From: Hetaerina americana
Lineage: Eukaryota; Arthropoda; Insecta; Odonata; Calopterygidae
Direction of reading: 5' to 3'
Assembly (NCBI GenBank): GCA_022747635.1
Contig: JAKTNV010000089.1
Location: forward strand, 310,001 to 374,000
DNA length: 64,000 nt
This document shows positions 58,461-64,000 of this stretch, piece after piece. Numbering within the stretch: position 1 is the first letter of the stretch; every line of letters starts with the position of its first letter. Both the position numbers and the translations under genes were made by a program. The notes under the pieces were generated by a model. The model had not been told where the DNA came from. It saw nothing but the letters and a program-made list of their open reading frames with translations, and made no database searches.

Positions 58461-59664
58461 TTAGTATATGTATGATATTTTTCAGGACTTAATTTAGGCA
58501 TTAATTTTTTATTCTTACGCCTCATTTCAATTTGTTTTTCCTCTTTAATGCGTTAGTATATATCCATCATTTTATAAAATGCCTATTTGGTGCTCATTAT
58601 CTCCTCAGCGGAGGTAATCTTGACTAGGAACTTATCGAAAAATTAAGGCCTAAACTAAGTTGTTAAACTAAGTGGAAGCATTCCATTTACTGAGACGAAG
58701 TTGGTTCTTGGCCGAATAGCCTCAGACAAGGTCACCCCTTTAAGTGCTAATTATCTTTCCTTTCACGTGAATTCAACGCTTTCAAATCCTCTTAATCTCC
58801 GAAAAGCTTGTAATCAAGGGAGATAATCTCATGTTGAATTCTGATTACCGACCCTTTTTGTCATCTCTTTGGGAAGCTGTGGTTGAGTTCCTATGTTTGA
58901 CATGACCCCATCTCACCCTTTGAAACTTTGTTTTCATCTCACCCTTTTTTATCGTCATTAAGGATTCATTAGTTTAGCGCCATAAAGTTTAAGTTGCAAA
59001 AATCCGGATATCTATATGCGATGAATTTAATTTCAACAGTTAATGCCTTGACAAAACTCATAGTTACGGAATAAATATATGTTATTTTTTACGACGAAAG
59101 TTTTACATATTTTACGTAAGGTCGGTCATACTTGTGCGTTGCAGTCAAATCATATTCGTACCCTAATAATAAATTACCACCAATGGTCAATCATGTCATT
59201 AGTTTGACGGAGCTCTCCACCCAATTCTCTGTCTACCAGCCTCTTCGCGTATTCTTGTTTCAAGACCTGAGGTCTAAAATTATGTTTTAATGTTTTATTA
59301 AAGCAAAATATTATATTCCGTCCATTACAAACCGCATTTTATCATGAAAACAATAAATGCCTATCACAAAAACCACTACCTTAGCCACTCTATCCGACGG
59401 GCAGTAAGCTTTCGTGGTAGCTCGTAGAATGGACTGCTTCCGCAAACTATTGCATGTTGCTCTATTTTCCGCTAACGCGATTGGTGTGGAAACTCGTGGA
59501 ACAACTATGCCAAATTATATTTTCGGCCATCAGAGAGTTTAGTAATGATTTCGTTTGGGGATACATATAATTTTTAAGGTAGTCTATCGATACAGGCGGG
59601 TTTGGATGGACACAGAGACTAATCACCTCTACATTTCGAAATCTTGCCAGCAAGATGGACACAA
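58461..59664. other. Unclassified AT-rich DNA
   Basis: Nothing recognisable is present. Confidence 0.35.
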
Positions 59665-60005
59665 CCTGATACCCTACGCTACAATAAACTTTTCTTCAGT
59701 TCCGTATAGATTTTACTTCCATTAACTCCGGCCAACATGTCTGTTCTATTCCTACCTTTTCTTCGTTGCCTAACCTCCTTCCCTTCTCTGTCAAAGTCTT
59801 CAACGGTCTATTCGACAATCAAAATGCTTTACATCCACCTTTTCTGCCAAATTAGGATTTCTCTGAACAATCCTCTCTCTTATCTTATCATGCCGAGAAC
59901 TTCTTTTTTTTTTCTTTCCGTCCAGTTTACCTTTTAATCCTTCTGTAAACCCACATCTCAAAGGCCTGCAAGTTTATCATCTTGCTTCAACGACCACAAA
60001 TTCAT
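59665..60005 (-). mobile_element. RTE-type LINE relic, 3' end
   Basis: On the minus strand the family can be followed from the SLKQDDKLAGL-like region near 59985 through the KRRSSRHDKI-like stretch and the LL.KIL.AEKVDVK region to the GRNRTDMLAG-like end near 59735 and the 3' UTR. Frameshifts are frequent, and it is 5' truncated. Confidence 0.6.
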
Positions 60006-61218
60006 TAGCGAGTGAAAAATTAAGTATATAAATGAGAGAGCACTTCTTCCAGAACTACAAATGAGTTTTTATTCCGGCGGAATTGTATGCGAGGTATGGA
60101 CAGAGGAAATGAAAGAAAATGAAGGTGGGAATGAGGGACTGCTTATGTGAAATGTGGTGTTCCAGATCGACAAACTCAGTAGTTTCAAGCTCCACCGTAC
60201 GAAATCGTTGATTGAGGATGGAGTAATAAGTTGAATTTCAAGAAAATTTTAATTCATTAAAACTGGTTTCATCACGTATGTGACATCTTCTATTACAAAT
60301 TCTTCTCCAGGACATGGGTGTGTTGTAGCGTTGACCTCAAAAGCGCTCATGATTGATCTGAAAAGAGAATTTACTTGAATATGACACCTTTGTGATGACA
60401 ATACTTGTACCGTATGAAAATTTTCATGGTATTCACTAAGTTTTTATGCTCATTCCTCTTAGTGATGGATATGAAGTATTCGTTTCGAGTGGCTAACGAA
60501 GAAATTTTTGCGAATAACGGGCGAAATAGGCGAAGGCAAAAGGGCAAAACTCTTCGGATATCTTTTGGGACACTGTACTTAGCCGATGAAAATTTTGGCA
60601 ATGAGTCCGGGGAAATAACTGCTGACAAGGACCTAGATGCATGTTGTTGATGGTTCAATTGCTTAATAGTGGGAGATCTCTGAAAATTAGTGAAAGTCAT
60701 GGAGGCGAAGAAAAACGACAAAATGAAAAATTTAGCGGATAGGATGATCAAATAAAGAACTGCATCTAACCATTTTAATGGTTGTTTGCTCTTAGTGATG
60801 CTGTGATTTTGCTACCGGATGAGATCTTACCCCTCACATGTCAGTGCAACACATGGATTGAAGGATGTGTTCCATGCTTAAATATGTATTCAATAATACA
60901 CAATACAGTATGGATCCAAAGTTTTAATTTATTCATGAAACCTAAAGAATAAATGTGAGGATTGTCATTAGCGTGGTACGCATGACATAACATGCCATAG
61001 GGATTTATCTTTTGAAACCCGTCTAATCCATGCTGGTGACTGACACTTCTTGCCTCGCTCACGCAATGGCTCGCACTGTGGTTATTTAATCCCATACCGA
61101 CTCCTGGTGACCCTCAAGGCAGTCGAATTATGGCATAGGTATTCACTCGGTAACTGGAGATCTTCGTGTGATAGCGCGTGGTGAGGAAGGGCGTAAATGA
61201 TTTGAAAATCATGAAATA
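60006..61218. other. Unclassified DNA
   Basis: No defended gene. An 81-codon plus-strand ORF at 60405-60650 begins MYRMKIFMVFTKFLCSFLLV, which looks like a signal peptide, followed by a basic, charged stretch. It has no family I recognise and could be chance. Confidence 0.3.
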
Positions 61219-61971
61219 CGAGGGTCATCCGGAAAGTAGTACCCGTTCGTGCCGCCTGAAGTGCTGACGACGCGAGTAGCCGCTGGACGAGGTCAGATAG
61301 CTTCGGTGGCTTGTCTGCCTTCTCTGAGCCAAGTTGCGTGACGCTAGCATTGCCTGTGTTGTTTCTGTGATTGTTTACAATGTTTAAAAAAATTGAGAAC
61401 GCCGCCAGTTGTGAAGTGAGGGCAGTGATTAAATTCCTCAATGCAAGAAACGTTCGCCCATGTGATATTCATCGCCAATTAAAGGAGGTGTATGGAGACA
61501 ATGTAATGGACGAGTCGTCTGTTCGGCGGTGGTGTCGCAACTTCAACATGGGGAGGGGGAACACACACGACGATGAGCGTTCGGGGAGACCGTCTGTCAT
61601 TACAGACCAACTGGTGAGCTCAGTTGACGAATTCGTGAGGAACGATCGGCGCGTCACAATTGATGACATCTGTGAGCATTTTCCCAATGTTTCTCGAACA
61701 ATTGTTCATGAAATTGTTAAACACCATCTGCATTATGCAAAAATTTGTGCAAGATGGGTCCCTCGCGTATCTCAATGAGCTGGCGGCGAAGGACTATGCA
61801 GCAGGAATACAGAAACTTGTCACACGTTATGACAAATGCCTTAATTTGCTTGGAGATTATGTTGAGAAGTAGTTTAAAGTATCCTCTTTCAAATAAAATT
61901 TTTTATGTTTGTTAATATTTACTTTTGTGTCTTTATTTCACGAACGGGTACTACTTTCCGGATGACCCTCG
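61219..61971 (+). mobile_element. 753-bp mariner deletion derivative, copy 2
   Basis: TA at 61217-61218 and 61972-61973. It is identical in length, TIRs (33 bp) and deletion to the element at 25849-26601, with three visible base differences (near positions 37, 72 and 86 of the element). Both copies are in the same orientation 35.4 kb apart. Confidence 0.95.
61380..61872 (+). pseudogene. Truncated mariner transposase, copy 2
   Basis: Same content as the pseudogene at 26010-26502: 133 codons with both helix-turn-helix units from ATG 61380 to the stop at 61776-61778, then the out-of-frame C terminus ending in GDYVEK at 61872. The reading frame is unchanged between the copies, which may reflect recent origin and not selection. 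Confidence 0.85.
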
Positions 61972-61973
61972 TA

Positions 61974-62749
61974 TATTATTAATTTATGCCATTCTAATAA
62001 TCAGTCGCAAAGATCTACACTCCCTATTTTAGGTGTGTTTACCTACTTCCGGGACAAATAATAGATTTTATATGAATCATTTCTCATTTTTGAAATCTTA
62101 ATTTCAGGAAGGCAAATGATAAATGGGCATTCGAGAAGTTAAACTAAACCTTTCACCTCCAAAAAATCTGATCATTCTACCATGTTGCGTCGCTACAAAC
62201 TTGAGCTATTGATTATCCTCTCTTCATTTGTTTCGCAATATCCATTTTCATTCTCCTTCCGTGGCCATGTTACATTCTATTCCTTTATTCATCTTCCTTT
62301 TATACTCTTCAGGATACCCTCCCTCTCATTTTGACTCGTTTCTTTTGCTCCCTTTCCTAATTATCTTACTCTATCTGGTAATTCCGATGGCGCTTTGATT
62401 GCATTCCGCCGAAGAATAGAATGAAAACATTTGCAAATGGCCCTCGTGTGAACGTGGCGAATCGGTAGCGCTTGTGATTAGAATGATCGGGATTTTAAAA
62501 ACTGAAACTTGTTCGTTTCCTCAATTTCAAATGATTTAAGACTTTTTAAATATTTTCCTTCCCATGATTCCGGACGCTTCAGACTGTTAAAGTAGTTATC
62601 CTTGCATATGAAGACTTTAGGAAACTTCTTCTGGTGTCATTTAACGTTCTTGAAAAACTCTTAATACTATGGCACTAAATATCTACTCTGTTTCCTCCTG
62701 CACATGGGTGCCAGACCCATTCGTGCTTTCCCAAACGCCCGCTGTCTTC
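61974..62749. other. Unclassified DNA
   Basis: Nothing recognisable is present. Confidence 0.35.
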
Positions 62750-63110
62750 CCGGCTCACCTCTACTTCCTTATTCGAAATCCATCAGCATTTTTATGCCCC
62801 TTGATATCTCCTCATGCATTTATTCTGTCTGCTTTTAATTTTTTCCCACCAAATTCTTCTTCACACCTATCCCATTTGTTGACTGTTTGGAAGATTATCT
62901 TATCCAACTCAATTTTTGTTCCATATTTGCATTTCACTGTCATCCAGTATGAATCGCTTATACTAGAGCTTTTTTAAGCCTTGCAAAACGTTATATTTCA
63001 AGTTAAAGCTTTGGCCTATCTTTTCTTAGGAGTTTCCACTAAAAGTCCTGTTTCCTCCGTTTAAACTATTTTGACGACTAAATCTTCCCTTAGCGCCATG
63101 AATGCTGTGC
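62750..63110 (-). mobile_element. RTE-type LINE relic
   Basis: On the minus strand GCGCTAAGGGAAGATTTAG, AGGAAACAGGACTTTTAGTG and CCTAAGAAAAGATAGGCC align with the RTE region coding ALGKEAFTRRRELMTGTLSKDVKKRLVKTL. The part below 62950 is too diverged to follow with confidence. Confidence 0.45.
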
Positions 63111-63479
63111 TTAATTTGGTTCAGTAACCGTAATCGTAATTCGTTTCAAACGACTTCGCCCAACAAACGCCTCGAAAGTTTGGATACCTCTCGGTGAGCT
63201 ATTTTGTATAACAGTGAACATCTCTGAGTGGTAGATCCTCCGAAGGTCCAATTTGATCAGATCTCAAATTAAAATTCAGCTTAAACAAAGTTTGATTTGG
63301 ATCTATTTGAAAACTAACCTCCCTCAAGACGTAGCTCTGTCAAATTTATACGCGTCTGCCTCGCTCCCTTTTCTCCGCCATTATTTATTAGTGATTCCCT
63401 GGGCACCCGTGAAATGAAGTGTTAAAAATTAGAAAAAGGAAAATGAAAAGATACATTCTAAAAATTACCATTTTTATTT
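63111..63479. other. Unclassified DNA
   Basis: Nothing recognisable is present. Confidence 0.35.
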
Positions 63480-63740
63480 ACGTCACAGGCTGTCAATCGA
63501 AGTATTTGTTTCAGCAGCCCTCCAGGCAGTCCAATTTTGTACGTGCCAATCTCTTCATTCCCTTGTGGTTCCTTTCGCAGACAGCTTCCAGAATTTGCTT
63601 GATGTAATTTATTCCGCAGGAGACCCTCGTTAGTGACTCTTTATCTATTCATTCCATATTTGATCATCCTTCGGTGTAAGCAAATTTCCAGCGTTTCTAA
63701 TCCCCTTTTCTCTGATGCTCCTATCATCCACTTTTCATTG
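63480..63740 (-). mobile_element. Second RTE-like LINE lineage relic
   Basis: On the minus strand, one frame with a single stop near 63640 reads EKWMIGASEKRGLETLEICL, HRRMIKYGMNR, RVTNEGLLRNKL and, further on, LPGGLLKQIL. This follows the ETWTI...EKKRLEALEMW..RRMLKI...RVTNEEVL pattern of RTE/BovB-like LINE connection regions, different in detail from the abundant family. It may belong with the relic at 30245. Confidence 0.5.
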
Positions 63741-64000
63741 CCGTTATAAAGAAAACTATCGCTCTATATTTCGTGCGACCTTTGGTATTTTTAATTAGCA
63801 CTTTTTATATGATATTCTTTAACTGACGAGTCGTTTGATTCTTTTTATTCAGTTTTTCAACTCTTTTGATTTTTTTATTCCTATCCATACTATATGTATA
63901 CTGTACAGTCTTCCTGAATATTACATAATTTTTATCTGAGCTGTTCCCGCAATCCTTTATTTCAACTTGGCTTGGTTATTTGAAAACAATACTAAAGGAA
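63741..64000. other. Unclassified AT-rich DNA
   Basis: Nothing recognisable; it may be further upstream sequence of the LINE relic on the minus strand. Confidence 0.3.

Noticed and set aside
1..64000. CRISPR array, prokaryotic operon or rRNA genes
   Set aside because: No regularly spaced repeats with unique spacers, no gene-dense layout and no rRNA-like sequence were seen.

Overview
This window looks like nuclear DNA from an animal, most likely an arthropod and probably an insect. It is AT-rich with a few GC-rich islands. I see no operons, no dense ORFs and no rRNA. Nearly all recognisable coding similarity belongs to transposable elements in various stages of decay. The only host coding sequence I can defend is one exon (52111-52540, + strand). 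It encodes the start of a pleckstrin-homology (PH) domain of the PLEKHA4-7 / Drosophila kramer type and ends in a clean GTGAGT splice donor. The species cannot be named from the sequence.

Layout. 1-5133: a broken RTE-type LINE whose upstream reverse-transcriptase part is inverted relative to its downstream part, a palindrome of about 850 bp between (TA)n tracts, a mariner 3' relic, and a second RTE copy on the minus strand. 5134-12929: mostly unique DNA with GC-rich stretches and one internally deleted mariner with near-perfect TIRs (9741-10675). 12930-15410: two RTE relics around a decayed mariner. 15411-25220: a GC-rich tract (about 16690-17510), tRNA-derived SINE pieces, RTE tails and a back-to-back pair of tRNA-like sequences. 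25221-30620: an RTE tail, a hairpin-bearing palindrome, a 753-bp mariner deletion derivative, another mariner relic and two RTE tails. 30621-41817: mostly unclassified DNA holding a 1324-bp mariner (35927-37250) with TIRs of about 147 bp and only one visible frameshift. 41818-51870: tails of a second LINE type (Jockey/CR1-like), small palindromes and hairpins. 52111-53700: the PH exon and, in the presumed intron, a 138-bp direct duplication. 53701-64000: a SINE, several RTE relics, a mariner N-terminal relic and a second copy of the 753-bp mariner derivative, 35.4 kb from the first and differing at about three positions.

These elements do not form a pathway. They record repeated activity of at least three mariner groups, one abundant RTE family represented almost only by 5'-truncated copies, a second RTE-like lineage, a Jockey/CR1-like LINE and two or more tRNA-derived SINE families. 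The most unusual items are the long-TIR mariner, the pair of nearly identical deletion derivatives, the large palindrome, and a recurring CTGANGA-hairpin-GAAA motif that resembles hammerhead/Penelope-like ends. All readings come from inspection by eye; no database search was run.
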